In this document: positions 8,705-19,336 of the stretch, in pieces
Numbering within the stretch: position 1 is the first letter of the stretch
How the letters are laid out: every line of letters begins with the position of its first letter
Origin: Candidatus Tokpelaia sp. JSC188
GTDB lineage: Bacteria > Pseudomonadota > Alphaproteobacteria > Rhizobiales > Rhizobiaceae
Direction: 5' to 3'
DNA: 64,000 bases
Assembly (NCBI GenBank): GCA_003331065.1
Contig: QENB01000009.1
Location: 20,807 to 84,806, forward strand
Notes under the pieces: model-generated
Seen by the model: only the letters and a program-made list of their open reading frames with translations
Databases searched by the model: none
Told to the model about the DNA's origin: nothing
Made by a program: the position numbers and the translations under genes

Positions 8705-10351
8705 ATGCTGTCTGGTTTTTCTTCTAATATCAACCCCGAGATGTTAATAGCAGCAAAGGAAGCAAAATCTTGGCCTTTCGAGGAAGCACGAAAAATCATC
8801 AAACGCTATGAAAAATCCTGCCGTTCGGAAGTCGTGTTATTTGAAGCTGGCTATGGACCTTCTGGCTTGCCACATATTGGCACTTTTGGAGAAGTGGTCC
8901 GCACAAACATGGTGCGACATGCTTTTCATGTTTTAACGCAAGGAGAAATTAAAACACGACTTATCTGCTTTTCCGATGATATGGATGGATTACGCAAGGT
9001 GCCTAATAATGTGCCAAACTGCGATACGATGACGGAGTATATCGGCCAACCTCTAACCCGTGTTCCAGATCCGTTTTCCGATGGATACTCTTCTTTCGGA
9101 GCTGCCAATAATGCACGCCTGCGAGCCTTCCTTGATCGCTTCGATTTTGACTACGAATTCGCTAGTGCAACGGATTATTATACCTCTGGACGGTTTGATG
9201 AAGTCTTACTCAAAATGCTAGCAGCCTATGACAAGGTGATGAATATCATTCTTCCTACACTAGGTAAGGAGAGGCGGGCGACTTATTCCCCTTTTTTGCC
9301 AATTAGTCCTGTAACTGGAAAGGTACTGCAGGTACCGGTTATCGCCCATAATGAGAAAAAAGGTACAATTACCTATATTGAACCTGAAACAGCTGAAACG
9401 ATTGAAACGGAAGTGACAGGCGGTAAGGTTAAATGTCAATGGAAGGCTGATTGGGCTATGCGTTGGACAGCTCTTGGTATTGATTACGAAATGGCTGGTA
9501 AAGACCTGATCAGTTCCGTTGCTTTATCTTCTAAAATTTGTTTAGCATTAGGTGGGATACCACCGGAAGGGTTCAACTACGAGCTGTTTTTGGATGAGAA
9601 AGGACAAAAGATTTCCAAATCAAAAGGAAATGGCTTAACCATTGATGAGTGGTTAACCTATGGCTCAGCAGAAAGCCTTGCACTTTACATGTATCAGAAA
9701 CCAAAGACTGCTAAACGACTTTATTTTGATATTGTTCCAAAGGCAATTGATGGATATTATGCTTGTCTTTCTGCGTATCAAAGACAAAAATGGAAGGATC
9801 GGCTCGACAACCCTGTCTGGCATATTCATAAGGGACAACCACCGAAAACAGAGCTACCAGTTTCTTTTGGGATGCTTCTTAATCTTGTTAGTGCATCAAA
9901 TGCCGAGAACAAGGCAGTTCTCTGGGGCTATATCACATGTTATGCCCAGGACGTGACAGCGCAAAGCCATCCTGACCTTGATCGTTTGGTCGATTATGCG
10001 ATCTGTTATTTCGATCATTTCGTTAAGCCAGGTAAAAAATTCCGGGAGCCTGATCAAATTGAACGTGCAACATTAAGAATATTATATGAAAAACTTGATC
10101 TACTGAATCACTGTGCTGATGGTAATGTAATCCAGAATGCGCTTCTTGATGTTGCTCGTAAGATTGAGCGTTATCAAGATCATAGCAGAATCAGTCCTGA
10201 AGGTGGTCCTGGTGTTTCCATTTCATTTTTCCAGATGATTTACGAAATCCTTATCGGTCAAAAACGCGGTCCTCGTTTTGGTTCCTTTGTTGCACTTTAT
10301 GGCGTGCAAGAGACACGAAAACTAATTAGCGATGCATTGGATAGGAAATAA
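8705..10351 (+). CDS. lysK: Class I lysyl-tRNA synthetase
   Basis: This enzyme charges tRNA(Lys). It is the class I type found in archaea and many alphaproteobacteria, unrelated to the class II LysS of E. coli. Signatures are the HIGH-like [12 protein letters not shown], the KMSKS-like [10 protein letters not shown], and a C-terminal helical anticodon-binding region. From ATG 8705 the protein has 548 residues; an in-frame ATG at 8654 would add 17 residues. I prefer 8705 because TAAGGTGAA lies about six bases before it and homologues start near [17 protein letters not shown]. It stands alone, with no close operon partner. Confidence 0.93.
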   Translation: MLSGFSSNINPEMLIAAKEAKSWPFEEARKIIKRYEKSCRSEVVLFEAGYGPSGLPHIGTFGEVVRTNMVRHAFHVLTQGEIKTRLICFSDDMDGLRKVPNNVPNCDTMTEYIGQPLTRVPDPFSDGYSSFGAANNARLRAFLDRFDFDYEFASATDYYTSGRFDEVLLKMLAAYDKVMNIILPTLGKERRATYSPFLPISPVTGKVLQVPVIAHNEKKGTITYIEPETAETIETEVTGGKVKCQWKADWAMRWTALGIDYEMAGKDLISSVALSSKICLALGGIPPEGFNYELFLDEKGQKISKSKGNGLTIDEWLTYGSAESLALYMYQKPKTAKRLYFDIVPKAIDGYYACLSAYQRQKWKDRLDNPVWHIHKGQPPKTELPVSFGMLLNLVSASNAENKAVLWGYITCYAQDVTAQSHPDLDRLVDYAICYFDHFVKPGKKFREPDQIERATLRILYEKLDLLNHCADGNVIQNALLDVARKIERYQDHSRISPEGGPGVSISFFQMIYEILIGQKRGPRFGSFVALYGVQETRKLISDALDRK

Positions 10352-10452
10352 GTTGCCTAATTGCCGTGACTTATAGAGAAGCGTTTTGGTTTTACGACTG
10401 TTGTGTTACTACCTATATGACTTTGCTAAATTATAAATAGTTAGGGAGTTTC

Positions 10453-12033
10453 ATGAATAGGGAGGATATTATGAACATAGAAGTAAGCCGGCGGCGTACT
10501 CTTGCAATTATTGCGCATCCAGATGCTGGTAAAACTACTTTGACGGAAAAGCTCCTACTTTTTGGTGGAGCCATTCAACTTGCTGGCGAAATAAAAGCCA
10601 AGAAAAATCGTATCCAGACTCGTTCCGATTGGATGAAAATTGAACGAGAGCGTGGCATTTCGGTTGTCACTTCGGTGATGACCTTTGAATATAAAGATTG
10701 TATTTTTAATCTTCTCGATACCCCAGGTCATGAGGATTTTGCCGACGATGCATATAGGACACTTACAGCCGTTGATAGTGCTATCATGGTTCTTGATGCG
10801 GCCCGAGGTATTGAACCACGTATACTTAAACTATTTGACGTATGTCGCATGCGCGATATCCCGATCGTAATATTTGTTAATAAAATGGATCGTGAAGCAC
10901 GTGATCCATTCGAAATTCTCGATGAAATTGAAAAAAAACTTCTACTCGAAATAGCGCCGATTACTTGGCCGATTGGTTCTGGAAAAAGTTTTTCTGGTAC
11001 ATATAATCTACATGGTAATACTCTACGGCAGAAAGATGAAGATTTAAAGGTTGTAGAAGTGTCAAATTCTGGTGAAGTAGCGAAGCTTTTGCCAAAAAAT
11101 GAACGTCAAGTTTTTATGGAAAGTGTGGAACTAGCACGTGATGCTTGTAAACAATTCTCTGTCAAAACTTTTCGAGAAGGGCACATGACACCAGTTTATT
11201 TCGGTTCTGCTTTATGCAATTACGGTGTGCGTGACCTGATTGACGCTCTAGCTGATTTTGGTCTCAGCCCGCGCTGTCAAATAGCTTCTAGCCGGATTGT
11301 CAAGGCTAGCGAGCCAAAGATGACTGGTTTTGTATTCAAAATTCAAGCCAATATGGACCCAAACCATCGTGATCGTATCGCTTTCTTGCGTGTTTGTTCC
11401 GGAAAGTTGACACGCGGCATGAGGGTAAAACTGATTCGTACAGGGAAGCAAGTGACTCTTCTGACACCGCAGTTCTTCTTTGCCCGATCGCGCCAGATTG
11501 TGGATAAGGCTTTTGCTGGTGATATTGTTGGCATTCCAAACCATAGCACTTTGCGTATCGGTGATACTTTGACAGAGGGAGAGGAATTATTTTTCAAAGG
11601 AGTTCCGAACTTTGCCCCGGAAATCTTGCGTCGTGTACGCTGTGATAATGCTATGCAAGCAAAAAAGCTGAAAGAAGCTCTCCGGCAAATGGCAGAAGAA
11701 GGTGTTGTACAGCTTTTTACACTTAATGATGGTTCTCCAGCTATTATTGGTGTTGTTGGTGCTTTACAGATTGATGTGTTGACTGAACGTCTTAAGATCG
11801 AATATGCGTTGCCTGTTAGATTTGAAGTAGTTAACTTTTCTATCTGTCGTTGGATTTCAGCAAATGATCCGGCAGAGCTTGCTCGTTTTATTGATGCACA
11901 TCGCGCTGACATCGCCTATGACCAAGATCATAAGCCGGTTTTCTTAGCACAAAATGGATTTTTTCTGAATTACGAAGTTGAACGTTGGTCAGAAATTCAT
12001 TTTGCAATTTTCAAGGATTATCAGGCACGATAA
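10453..12033 (+). CDS. prfC: Peptide chain release factor 3
   Basis: RF3 is the GTPase that recycles RF1 and RF2 from the ribosome after termination. It has 526 residues. G motifs are AHPDAGKTT (P-loop), ERGISVVTSV (switch I), DTPGHEDF (G3) and NKMDRE (G4). The C-terminal domain shows EEGVVQLFTLNDG and GVVGALQIDV. Two starts are possible: ATG 10453 (AGGGAG four bases before) and ATG 10471 (GGGAGG five bases before); both have good ribosome sites and both fit the family. prfC is absent from many reduced genomes, so its retention is notable. Confidence 0.95.
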   Translation: MNREDIMNIEVSRRRTLAIIAHPDAGKTTLTEKLLLFGGAIQLAGEIKAKKNRIQTRSDWMKIERERGISVVTSVMTFEYKDCIFNLLDTPGHEDFADDAYRTLTAVDSAIMVLDAARGIEPRILKLFDVCRMRDIPIVIFVNKMDREARDPFEILDEIEKKLLLEIAPITWPIGSGKSFSGTYNLHGNTLRQKDEDLKVVEVSNSGEVAKLLPKNERQVFMESVELARDACKQFSVKTFREGHMTPVYFGSALCNYGVRDLIDALADFGLSPRCQIASSRIVKASEPKMTGFVFKIQANMDPNHRDRIAFLRVCSGKLTRGMRVKLIRTGKQVTLLTPQFFFARSRQIVDKAFAGDIVGIPNHSTLRIGDTLTEGEELFFKGVPNFAPEILRRVRCDNAMQAKKLKEALRQMAEEGVVQLFTLNDGSPAIIGVVGALQIDVLTERLKIEYALPVRFEVVNFSICRWISANDPAELARFIDAHRADIAYDQDHKPVFLAQNGFFLNYEVERWSEIHFAIFKDYQAR

Positions 12034-12295
12034 TTGATAAGAGATGATAAAAAATCGATCAATTCCTTCTTTGATTTGCCAGATTACGGCTTGCGCAAAG
12101 CAATTATGCACAATGTGATCGCCCTTCGAGATATTAATAGTAAAAAGCAACTAGGTGTAGTGGGCTATTGATTGCAGGCCATGTAGTAAGATCTTTCGAA
12201 TATACAGTGATACTGTGACCTATTCAGTTTTAGTAAGGATCTAAAATTAGTCTTTGCAAGTTAAAATAGGCAAATGATGGTTAAAGGAAAAACTT
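12034..12295. other. Spacer with possible coding remnant
   Basis: From about 12060 to 12171 the plus strand is open and reads NSFFDLPDYGLRKAIMHNVI, then ALRDINSKKQLGVVGY to a TGA. It has no start codon or ribosome site and looks like the tail of a lost gene. I do not recognise the family. The bases before azoR contain GTTAAAGGAAAAACTT, which supplies its ribosome site. Confidence 0.3.
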
Positions 12296-12874
12296 ATGAA
12301 TAAAATACTCGTTCTTAAATCTAGTATTAAGGGAAGCAATTCTAATACTAGCGCTTTGGCTGATAAATTTCTAGCTGAACGGCGAGCAAAAGGAATTAAA
12401 GATAAAGTAATTGAACATGATCTGGTGGCTGAAAACATTCCAGTGCTTGACGGAGAATTGTTTTCTGCTTTATGCGGCGCTAAAAATCTGAGCAAACGTG
12501 CTAAAGAGGTTATTGCTCTTTCTGATAAATTGGTCTTTGAGCTTAAAACAAGTAATTTATTAGTAATTGCTGCACCTATGTATAATTTCAATGTCCCGAC
12601 ACATCTGAAGAATTGGTTTGATCTAGTTGCACGAGCCCGCATTACTTTTCAATATACAGAAACTAATCCTATCGGCTTGATAAAAGGTGTCTGCGCTTTT
12701 GTAATTAGTTCCCGTGGCGATATGTATATCAACTATGAAACGGATATAATAACACTCTATCTACGCGCTGTGCTAGGCCTTATAGGAATTACAGACATAA
12801 ACTTTATTTACGCAGAAGGACTAAACATCCGGTTGGATAACAATGAGAAAAAGAATCAGTCACTCACAAGATGA
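12296..12874 (+). CDS. azoR: FMN-dependent NADH-azoreductase / quinone reductase
   Basis: This flavodoxin-fold enzyme probably reduces quinones and azo compounds with NADH, protecting against thiol and quinone stress. It has 192 residues. The N-terminal strand KILVLKSSIKGSNSNTSALA is the FMN phosphate loop (normally SSPRGxxSxS). PMYNFNVPTHLKNWFDLVAR is the family hallmark around the flavin, and a C-terminal GITDINFIYAEGLN follows. Normal length is about 200, so the last few residues are short. A ribosome site (AAAGGAAA) precedes ATG 12296. It is monocistronic. Confidence 0.92.
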   Translation: MNKILVLKSSIKGSNSNTSALADKFLAERRAKGIKDKVIEHDLVAENIPVLDGELFSALCGAKNLSKRAKEVIALSDKLVFELKTSNLLVIAAPMYNFNVPTHLKNWFDLVARARITFQYTETNPIGLIKGVCAFVISSRGDMYINYETDIITLYLRAVLGLIGITDINFIYAEGLNIRLDNNEKKNQSLTR

Positions 12875-12965
12875 CCGGAGTAGAAAGTTCTATGGTATTT
12901 GTATCTATAATTGCACACGCATTAATTCCCTAGTGAACGGTTTCGGTTTTTTATATTCTATTTAT

Positions 12966-13931
12966 TCAAAGTTCGTCAAAAAGAATTGTTGAAAGGTAAC
13001 GTTCTGCAAAAGAAGGAATAATAATAACAATGTTTTTGTTCTTGCTCTCCAATCTTTTTCCAATTTTTATTGCTGCAGTTAGAGCTGCGCCCGAGGAGAT
13101 TCCTACTGGGATACCTTCGATGCGAGCCATAGCGCGAGCATTTTCAAAGGCATCATCATTTGAAACAGTTATGACCTCATCATAGATTTGAGTATCGAGG
13201 ATACTAGGTATGAAACCGGCACCTATTCCTTGAATCTTGTGAGGACCGGAAATACCTTCTGATAGAATAGGAGAATCTCTTGGTTCAACCGCAATAACCT
13301 TCGTATCTGCCTTGCGAGATTTGAGTACTTGTCCTACACCTGTAATTGTTCCACCTGTACCTACACCAGAAACGAAGTAATCAATTTGTCCATTTATATC
13401 ATTCCATATCTCTTCAACGGTCGTCAGACGATGAATCTCAGGATTGTCCAGGTTTTTGAACTGTTGTGGAATAATGGCGTTTGAATTTTCAGCTGCCAAT
13501 TCTTCTGCTTTGGCAATAGCTCCCTTCATACCTTTTGCTCCCTCTGTCAGTACTAGCTTAGCACCGAGAAGTTTTAGGAGCTTTCGTCTCTCCATCGACA
13601 TAGTTTCAGGCATGGTCAAAACTAAATCATACCCTTTGGAGGCAGCAACAAAGGCAAGAGCGATGCCTGTATTTCCTGAGGTAGGCTCAATCAAGACTGT
13701 TTTTCCAGGAATGATTTTGCCCTTTTTTTCAAGTGCCTCAATCATAGCAAAACCAATGCGGTCTTTGACGCTGGCTAATGGATTGAAAAATTCAAGTTTG
13801 AGGAAAAAATGTGCACCAACACCTTTTTCCTTTGTAAATTTATCTGCCCGCACTAGTGGAGTATTACCAATAGTTTCGATAATAGAATTGTAAATACGAC
13901 CACGCCCTATCTTTTCTTTTTGTTTCTGCAC
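12966..13931 (-). CDS. cysK: Cysteine synthase A (O-acetylserine sulfhydrylase)
   Basis: This PLP enzyme makes cysteine from O-acetylserine and sulfide. It has 321 residues. The PLP Lys lies in PLASVKDRIG, the substrate loop is PTSGNTGIALA, and the phosphate-binding loop is GVGTGGTITGVG; SSGAALTAA sits near the C-terminus. The C-terminal tail, PSFAERYLSTILFDEL, is typical. It stands alone on the minus strand, facing azoR convergently with a 91-base spacer. A cystathionine beta-synthase-like role is less likely without a CBS domain. Confidence 0.96.
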   Translation of the reverse strand: MQKQKEKIGRGRIYNSIIETIGNTPLVRADKFTKEKGVGAHFFLKLEFFNPLASVKDRIGFAMIEALEKKGKIIPGKTVLIEPTSGNTGIALAFVAASKGYDLVLTMPETMSMERRKLLKLLGAKLVLTEGAKGMKGAIAKAEELAAENSNAIIPQQFKNLDNPEIHRLTTVEEIWNDINGQIDYFVSGVGTGGTITGVGQVLKSRKADTKVIAVEPRDSPILSEGISGPHKIQGIGAGFIPSILDTQIYDEVITVSNDDAFENARAMARIEGIPVGISSGAALTAAIKIGKRLESKNKNIVIIIPSFAERYLSTILFDEL

Positions 13932-14458
13932 TATGATCTTCCTTTTCTAATAAGCCAGCAGTATAAAACAAAAAGAGCGGATAATCATATTATCCAATGC
14001 TAAAAATACTATTTCTTATTGCATTAGTTTTCTATAAAAAGACCGTGTTATAAAATTTTTCTTCTGAGGAACTTTTGCACTAGTTTTATTAAGAAAGGTG
14101 CTAGGGGATAGTGTTTTGTTATTCTATGCTTTCATATTTATTTGATATGCTTCACTGTATTCTAAGAAGATGCATAAAATTCCTTGCTAGAATAAATCTA
14201 CTATAATTTGCGTTGAACATAGTAGATAAAAAAACTTATAGTGTAGTTGTTTTGTATATGCGGGATTATATTATGTTCAACCTATCTCTAAGAATCATTA
14301 TAGATTATGCGATTGGTTGGAGTGAAAAAACAACTTTTCAAATAATTAAAATGCTGATTAAATATCGTAGCCGGGAATCAAAAGGCGTACTCGATGCCTG
14401 ATAGATAAATGTGAACAAATATTGGTCAGTGCTGATGCGCATAATCTGGGCAGGCGTA
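13932..14458. other. Gene-free stretch between cysK and methyltransferase
   Basis: This divergent AT-rich region probably holds the promoters of cysK (minus) and of the methyltransferase (plus). An open frame at 14213-14401 (62 codons) has no ribosome site or known domain and is not called. Confidence 0.5.
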
Positions 14459-15253
14459 ATGTCAGATATTGGAAACAGCTGTCATGTTAGTGTCATTGCA
14501 TTGCGATCTTTTTATGCATCTTTGCTGGGACAGCATGTGCAGCGAACAATCGCAGATGTCCTTAAATGTTATTACCATGCTGTATTCGGAGAACGCATCA
14601 TAGGGCTTGGGTATGCTATCCCCTATCTCGAGCCTTTTGCACACAATGCGGAGTGTTGTTTTGCTTGTATGCCTGCCTGCCAAGGTGCAAGCATTTGGCC
14701 TTCAGCTGATTGCGTGGCAACAACTCTGGTTTTTGAAGAAAATCTACCTCTGCCAGATGCCTCAATTGATCGTGTTATCATGGTTCATGCCTTGGAGCAG
14801 ACAGAAAACGCAGAAGAAACTATGCGAGAGCTATGGCGTATTCTAGTGCCGAACGGTCGCCTTATTATTATCGTGACAAATCGATGCGGCTTCTGGGCAC
14901 ATACAGAGTTTACGCCTTTTGGTAATGGCAAACCTTACAGCCACCATCAATTGCAGAATCTTCTCGAGAGGAGCAATTTTTTTTGCGGTCCTATCAGAGA
15001 AACATTGCATTTCCTGCCACGCAGAAACTGGCATCCCACCTCCCTCTCATCCTTGGAAGAGAAGTTTCTACAACATTTGTGCCCGTATTTCGGTGGAGTT
15101 CTGATTATAGAAGCGCAAAAGCAGCTTTATAAAAGTCTACCTGTGATCAGACGTTCTTCTCGTCAGTTTTTTTCCCCGGCATCATCTGTCTGTAGGGTAC
15201 AACAAAAAATATTTTCTCACCATAATTTGTCAAGTATGCTGATTAATTCATAA
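14459..15253 (+). CDS. Class I SAM-dependent methyltransferase (rhizobial type)
   Basis: Probable methyltransferase of 264 residues; substrate unknown. The N-terminal VSVIALRSFYASLLGQHVQR followed by IIGLGYAIPYL is the degenerate SAM-binding motif I of a family that in rhizobia lies beside the glyoxalase II gene. LPLPDASIDRVIMVHALEQ is motif II/III, and ELWRILVPNGRLIIIV is the usual motif of SAM methyltransferases. The start is taken at ATG 14459 (MSDIGNSCH), because homologues begin shortly before the FYAS stretch; an in-frame GTG at 14411 would add a hydrophobic leader with no support. No gloB is present next to it. Confidence 0.8.
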   Translation: MSDIGNSCHVSVIALRSFYASLLGQHVQRTIADVLKCYYHAVFGERIIGLGYAIPYLEPFAHNAECCFACMPACQGASIWPSADCVATTLVFEENLPLPDASIDRVIMVHALEQTENAEETMRELWRILVPNGRLIIIVTNRCGFWAHTEFTPFGNGKPYSHHQLQNLLERSNFFCGPIRETLHFLPRRNWHPTSLSSLEEKFLQHLCPYFGGVLIIEAQKQLYKSLPVIRRSSRQFFSPASSVCRVQQKIFSHHNLSSMLINS

Positions 15254-15293
15254 GTCTATAGACACAAAATCCATTGCCTAGCTGCTTGGCTCT

Positions 15294-15977
15294 TCAGAAG
15301 ATCAGCTTATAACCACCACTATCAGTAATAAGAATTTGCGAGTTGGAAGGATCTTTTTCAATTTTCTGACGCAATCGATATACATGAGTCTCCAGTGTAT
15401 GAGTTGTCACACCGGGATTATATCCCCATACCTCTTCAAGTAGAAGATTTCGGTTTATGATATTTCCACCAGCGCGATAAAGGTATTTTATAATTGCAGT
15501 TTCTTTTTCTGTCAGGTATATTTTAGCTCCTTTTTCATTAAACAATACTTTTTGGCTAGGCTTAAGAGTATAAGGGCCAACTTTGAATATCGCATCCTCA
15601 CATTGTTCATGCTGGCGTAGTTGCGCACGAATACGTGCTAGAAGAATAGCAAACCGAAATGGTTTTATTACATAATCGTTAGCACCTGCCTCCAGTCCTA
15701 GAACTGTATCAAAATCGATATCCTCTTCTATTAGCATGATAACAGGAGCACGAAAACCATGCTGTCTCAGTAGCTTTACAGCTTCTCGTCCATCTATGTC
15801 TGGAAGAGAAACATCCATAATGATGAGACTGATATTGCTTCTTGTTGCTATATCAAGCCCTTTTCTTGCATCATTTTCGTAAAGAACATTGAATTCTTTA
15901 TGCACCTGAAGCTGTTCGACAAGAATACTGCATAAATCCTTATCATCATCAATAACTAAAATTTTATGCTCTGACAT
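15294..15977 (-). CDS. OmpR/PhoB-family response regulator (orphan)
   Basis: This is a two-domain DNA-binding response regulator of 227 residues. The receiver has acidic DDD at residues 10-12, the phospho-acceptor Asp in LIIMDVSLPDIDG, and the Lys in ANDYVIKPF. The winged helix has LTEKETAIIKYLYRAGGN, and the family signature TLETHVYRLRQKIEKDP with GGYKLIF at the end. The TLETH variant (instead of TVDVH) is common in one rhizobial group of regulators. No histidine kinase gene is nearby, so its partner must be elsewhere or it acts as an orphan. The ribosome site is AGGAGGAA just before the ATG. Confidence 0.92.
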   Translation of the reverse strand: MSEHKILVIDDDKDLCSILVEQLQVHKEFNVLYENDARKGLDIATRSNISLIIMDVSLPDIDGREAVKLLRQHGFRAPVIMLIEEDIDFDTVLGLEAGANDYVIKPFRFAILLARIRAQLRQHEQCEDAIFKVGPYTLKPSQKVLFNEKGAKIYLTEKETAIIKYLYRAGGNIINRNLLLEEVWGYNPGVTTHTLETHVYRLRQKIEKDPSNSQILITDSGGYKLIF

Positions 15978-16277
15978 TCTTCCTCCTTTTATAGCACTTT
16001 TTTACTTAATTTAAGGAAATCATGCTACATTCATCCTGTTTTGCGCAAAAGCCTACTTGCTTTCCTATTTATTCATACCCTCGTCTTTTATATTTATAGC
16101 CAACAGGTCATACCTTTTTTCGGCAATTATTTGTGTTTATGATTTAACGGTTTTTATCTCGATAAGAGATAGGAATCGCTATTCGCGCTTACTATACATT
16201 ATCCAAAAACAAATCAGAAAATCTTAAATTACTTCCGAGCTACTTAAAATAGCTAGCTTGATAGATATGAGATGTTT
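15978..16277. other. Intergenic, 300 bases, promoter region of the response regulator
   Basis: AT-rich spacer between the two minus-strand genes gpsA and the response regulator. It should carry the regulator's promoter. No gene, hairpin or repeat stands out. Confidence 0.5.
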
Positions 16278-17267
16278 TTAATCCTCAAATTTAACTGGTC
16301 GAGTAATCAAAGCTTGCAAAGCATCTTTCAAATGCATATTTTTGGAAAGGATAGCTGCAGTTGTGTGAATAATGGGGGCGTTAATTCCATATTTTTCGCA
16401 CAGGCGAGAAGCTGCCGATGCGGTTGCTACCCCTTCAGCAAGTAGCAGATCAGTTAAAGGTTGACCCGCACCAAGCGCAGCACCATAGGTGTAATTGCGT
16501 GACTGTAATGATGAGCAGGTCAATATAACATCCCCCAGAACAGAAAGGCCAGTCATCGTTTCGAGTTTGCCGCCTAGTTTTACCCCAAGGCGTCGCAATT
16601 CAGCAAAACCTCGGGTTATAAGTGCAGCTTGTGCGCTAACACCGAGTTTAAGCCCCATTACCATACCTGATACAAGTGCCAATACATTTTTGAGTGCTCC
16701 ACCGATTTGAACCCCTATGAGATCCGTTGAAGCATAACAACGAAAATTCCGCCCTGAGAGGAGACAGGCTAGATCATGAGCGAGCCTCTTATCACGTGAT
16801 GCAATGGTAACAGCTGTCGGCAAACCTCTAGCGACATCCCTCGCAAAACCTGGACCTGAAAGTACGGCAAGAGGATGACATGGTAAAATATCTTGCACAA
16901 CATCTGACATGAAACGACCAGAAACCTGTTCAATCCCTTTGTTACAAAGTACTAATGGTGCTTTAGTGGGTATAAAGGAGACAAATTCTTTAAGAGCAAA
17001 AGCAAAAGCTTGAGAAGGGATACCGACCAGAATAATATTAGCAGAAGCCAATGCTTTTCGTGGATCACTCGTTGCTTTAATCGTATCAGGTAAGGAGATA
17101 TCAGGCAGATAATGGATATTCTGGTGTTTGGTATTTATTTCTTCAACTGTTTTTTCTTTGCGACCATAAAGGTAGACATCATGTCCTAGAGTGGCTGTCA
17201 ACGCTGCTAGAGCTGTTCCCCATGCACCGCATCCAAGAATAGCAACATGCTTTTTTTGCATTTTCAT
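16278..17267 (-). CDS. gpsA: Glycerol-3-phosphate dehydrogenase [NAD(P)+]
   Basis: This enzyme makes sn-glycerol 3-phosphate from dihydroxyacetone phosphate for phospholipid synthesis. It has 329 residues. The N-terminal Rossmann motif is [32 protein letters not shown], then the catalytic Lys region [16 protein letters not shown] and the C-terminal motif [18 protein letters not shown] follow. The start overlaps the tsaD stop by four bases (ATGA), so the two genes form an operon read tsaD then gpsA, as in other rhizobia. Confidence 0.97.
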   Translation of the reverse strand: MKMQKKHVAILGCGAWGTALAALTATLGHDVYLYGRKEKTVEEINTKHQNIHYLPDISLPDTIKATSDPRKALASANIILVGIPSQAFAFALKEFVSFIPTKAPLVLCNKGIEQVSGRFMSDVVQDILPCHPLAVLSGPGFARDVARGLPTAVTIASRDKRLAHDLACLLSGRNFRCYASTDLIGVQIGGALKNVLALVSGMVMGLKLGVSAQAALITRGFAELRRLGVKLGGKLETMTGLSVLGDVILTCSSLQSRNYTYGAALGAGQPLTDLLLAEGVATASAASRLCEKYGINAPIIHTTAAILSKNMHLKDALQALITRPVKFED

Positions 17268-18343
17268 GCTTTTGCTCCTTTGCGCCCCGTTCCGATTCGT
17301 GGAGTACTTTTTTCATCTAAAGGCCAACGTGCACGCGGTGGCGTATCAAGTTGACTGGTTTCACCTCGGAAGAAATGTTCTGCTCCGGCCCAAGCAATCA
17401 TTGCTGCATTATCACTGCACAGTTCCGCAGGTGGCACAACAAACCGAAAACCACGCGCATCGCAAAGTGTTTTAAGCGTACGTCGTATTACTTTGTTGGT
17501 AGCAACACCACCCGCAATGACAAAAACAGGAGAACTTATGTTAGGAAATGCATCCTGAAAACAGTTAAGGGAAAGCGCAATTCTATCATAGAGTGTATCT
17601 GTTACTGCCGCTTGGAAAGCAGCACAGATATCGCTCACATCTTTCTTTTTCAAGGGGGCGGATTTTATTACTATTTGGCGGACAGCAGTCTTTAGTCCTG
17701 AAAAGGAAAAATCGAGTCGTTTTTCACCTTTGAGCGGGCGCGGAAGGATAAAGCGCTCCGGATTGCCATTCATTGCTGCTTTTTCAACTGCAGGACCACC
17801 GGGATAAGAAAGGCCGAGAAGCTTGGCTATTTTATCAAAGGCTTCGCCAAGCGCATCATCAATTGTTGTGCCAAGACGCTCATACTTTCCAAGCCCGCGT
17901 ACCAGAACTGTCTGTGTATGTCCACCAGAGACAAGAAGTAACAGATAAGGAAAAGTTAGATTATCAGTTAATCGTGCAGTCAATGCATGACCTTCTAAGT
18001 GATTAATGGCAATAAGAGGTTTGTTGGCGCCGAGAGCAATAGCTTTAGCTGTCATTAAACCGACAATTAACCCACCAAGAAGACCTGGCCCTGCAGTTAC
18101 TGCAACAGCATCAATATACCCAAGCTGAATCTGAGCTATATGCAACGCTTGCCTCACAACCTCGTCAAGGATTTTTACATGGGCGCGGGCAGCAATTTCA
18201 GGCACCACGCCACCATAAGGTGCATGGTCACCTATCTGGCTCCATACAATATTAGAGAGAATACGCCCACCACCAATGTTATTACGCACGATGACAGCTG
18301 CAGCCGTTTCATCACAACTTGTTTCTATCCCGAGAATGCGCAT
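17264..18343 (-). CDS. tsaD: tRNA N6-adenosine threonylcarbamoyltransferase TsaD
   Basis: TsaD transfers the threonylcarbamoyl group onto A37 of ANN-decoding tRNAs (t6A), working with TsaB, TsaC and TsaE. It has 359 residues. The protein opens with [15 protein letters not shown], the metal-binding His pair is in [13 protein letters not shown], and [16 protein letters not shown] and SFSGLKTAV follow, with [12 protein letters not shown] at the C-terminus. It heads the minus-strand pair with gpsA and is divergent from hemC, with a 60-base shared promoter region. Confidence 0.97.
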   Translation of the reverse strand: MRILGIETSCDETAAAVIVRNNIGGGRILSNIVWSQIGDHAPYGGVVPEIAARAHVKILDEVVRQALHIAQIQLGYIDAVAVTAGPGLLGGLIVGLMTAKAIALGANKPLIAINHLEGHALTARLTDNLTFPYLLLLVSGGHTQTVLVRGLGKYERLGTTIDDALGEAFDKIAKLLGLSYPGGPAVEKAAMNGNPERFILPRPLKGEKRLDFSFSGLKTAVRQIVIKSAPLKKKDVSDICAAFQAAVTDTLYDRIALSLNCFQDAFPNISSPVFVIAGGVATNKVIRRTLKTLCDARGFRFVVPPAELCSDNAAMIAWAGAEHFFRGETSQLDTPPRARWPLDEKSTPRIGTGRKGAKA

Positions 18344-18403
18344 ATTAAAGTTAAACTTTTTTAAAAAGATATTTTAAAACATCGGTATCATGGATAGCAA
18401 TTT

Positions 18404-19330
18404 ATGCAAATACTTCCTCTAAGAATTGGCACACGTAATAGTGCTCTTGCTCTTGCTCAAGCTTATGAAGTACGTGTTCGATTAATGGAAGTTCATAATG
18501 TATCATCAGAAGCCTTCAAGATTGTTCCAATAGTCACTAGGGGAGATCATACTTCTAATCACTCTCTCTCAGGTATCAATGGTAAAGGGCTTTTTACCAG
18601 AGAGATAGAAAAAGCTTTAAGGCAAGGTCAAATCGATATTGCAGTTCATTCTGCTAAGGATATGCCCGCTATTCTCCCAGATAATTTGCATTTATCTGCT
18701 TTTCTAAAGCGGGAAGACCCACGGGATGTCTTTATCAGCGCACAGGGTAATTCTCTATACGATTTGCCAGACGGTGCAACAGTTGGTTCTTCCTCCATAC
18801 GAAGACAGGCAATGATTCGCAAATTGCGCCCGAATCTCAATATTGCCATGTTGCGTGGTAACATACAGACTCGTCTTGCTGGGCTTCAACAAGATAATTT
18901 TGATGGTATATTTCTGGCTTTTGCAGGAGTAAAACGACTCGGTCTTCAAAAAATCGTTACGCAGATTCTGGATCAAGAACAATTTCTTCCTGCTCCTGGG
19001 CAGGGAGCTATTGCTGTAGAAAGCCGAATTGATGATGCGAGTGTCGATGCCTGGCTTACTTCTTTGTCAGATCGTGTTACCCATTATGAAATTACCTGTG
19101 AACGGGGGTTTATGGCTGCGCTTGATGGATCCTGCAGAACTCCCTTAGGCGCCCTTGCTCGGGTAGAAGATGAAAAAGTCCATTTTTCGGGTATTATTCT
19201 TACCCCAGATGGGACAGTTTTTCACGAAGTGAAATTACATGGAGGTATTCATGAGGCAGAAGAAGTCGGCTATGAAGCCGCAAAAAAACTTAAAAAAGAT
19301 GCAAATTCTGTTTTTTTTGAAAATTGGTGA
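18404..19330 (+). CDS. hemC: Porphobilinogen deaminase (hydroxymethylbilane synthase)
   Basis: HemC joins four porphobilinogens into hydroxymethylbilane for heme synthesis. It has 308 residues. Visible motifs are RIGTRNSALALAQA, VHSAKDMPA, the Arg-rich SSSIRRQAM, LRGNIQTRL and GQGAIAVE. The Cys of ALDGSCRTPLGAL carries the dipyrromethane cofactor. It starts a plus-strand cluster hemC, hemD, mitofilin-like, hemY that is conserved in rhizobia. hemD begins six bases after its stop. Confidence 0.97.
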   Translation: MQILPLRIGTRNSALALAQAYEVRVRLMEVHNVSSEAFKIVPIVTRGDHTSNHSLSGINGKGLFTREIEKALRQGQIDIAVHSAKDMPAILPDNLHLSAFLKREDPRDVFISAQGNSLYDLPDGATVGSSSIRRQAMIRKLRPNLNIAMLRGNIQTRLAGLQQDNFDGIFLAFAGVKRLGLQKIVTQILDQEQFLPAPGQGAIAVESRIDDASVDAWLTSLSDRVTHYEITCERGFMAALDGSCRTPLGALARVEDEKVHFSGIILTPDGTVFHEVKLHGGIHEAEEVGYEAAKKLKKDANSVFFENW

Positions 19331-19336
19331 TTCAAA

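Noticed and set aside
11343..11912. Long minus-strand open frame opposite prfC
   Set aside because: It lies fully inside a strongly conserved gene on the other strand and has no domain or ribosome site.
14213..14401. 62-codon frame before the methyltransferase gene
   Set aside because: No ribosome site, non-standard start and no similarity known to me.
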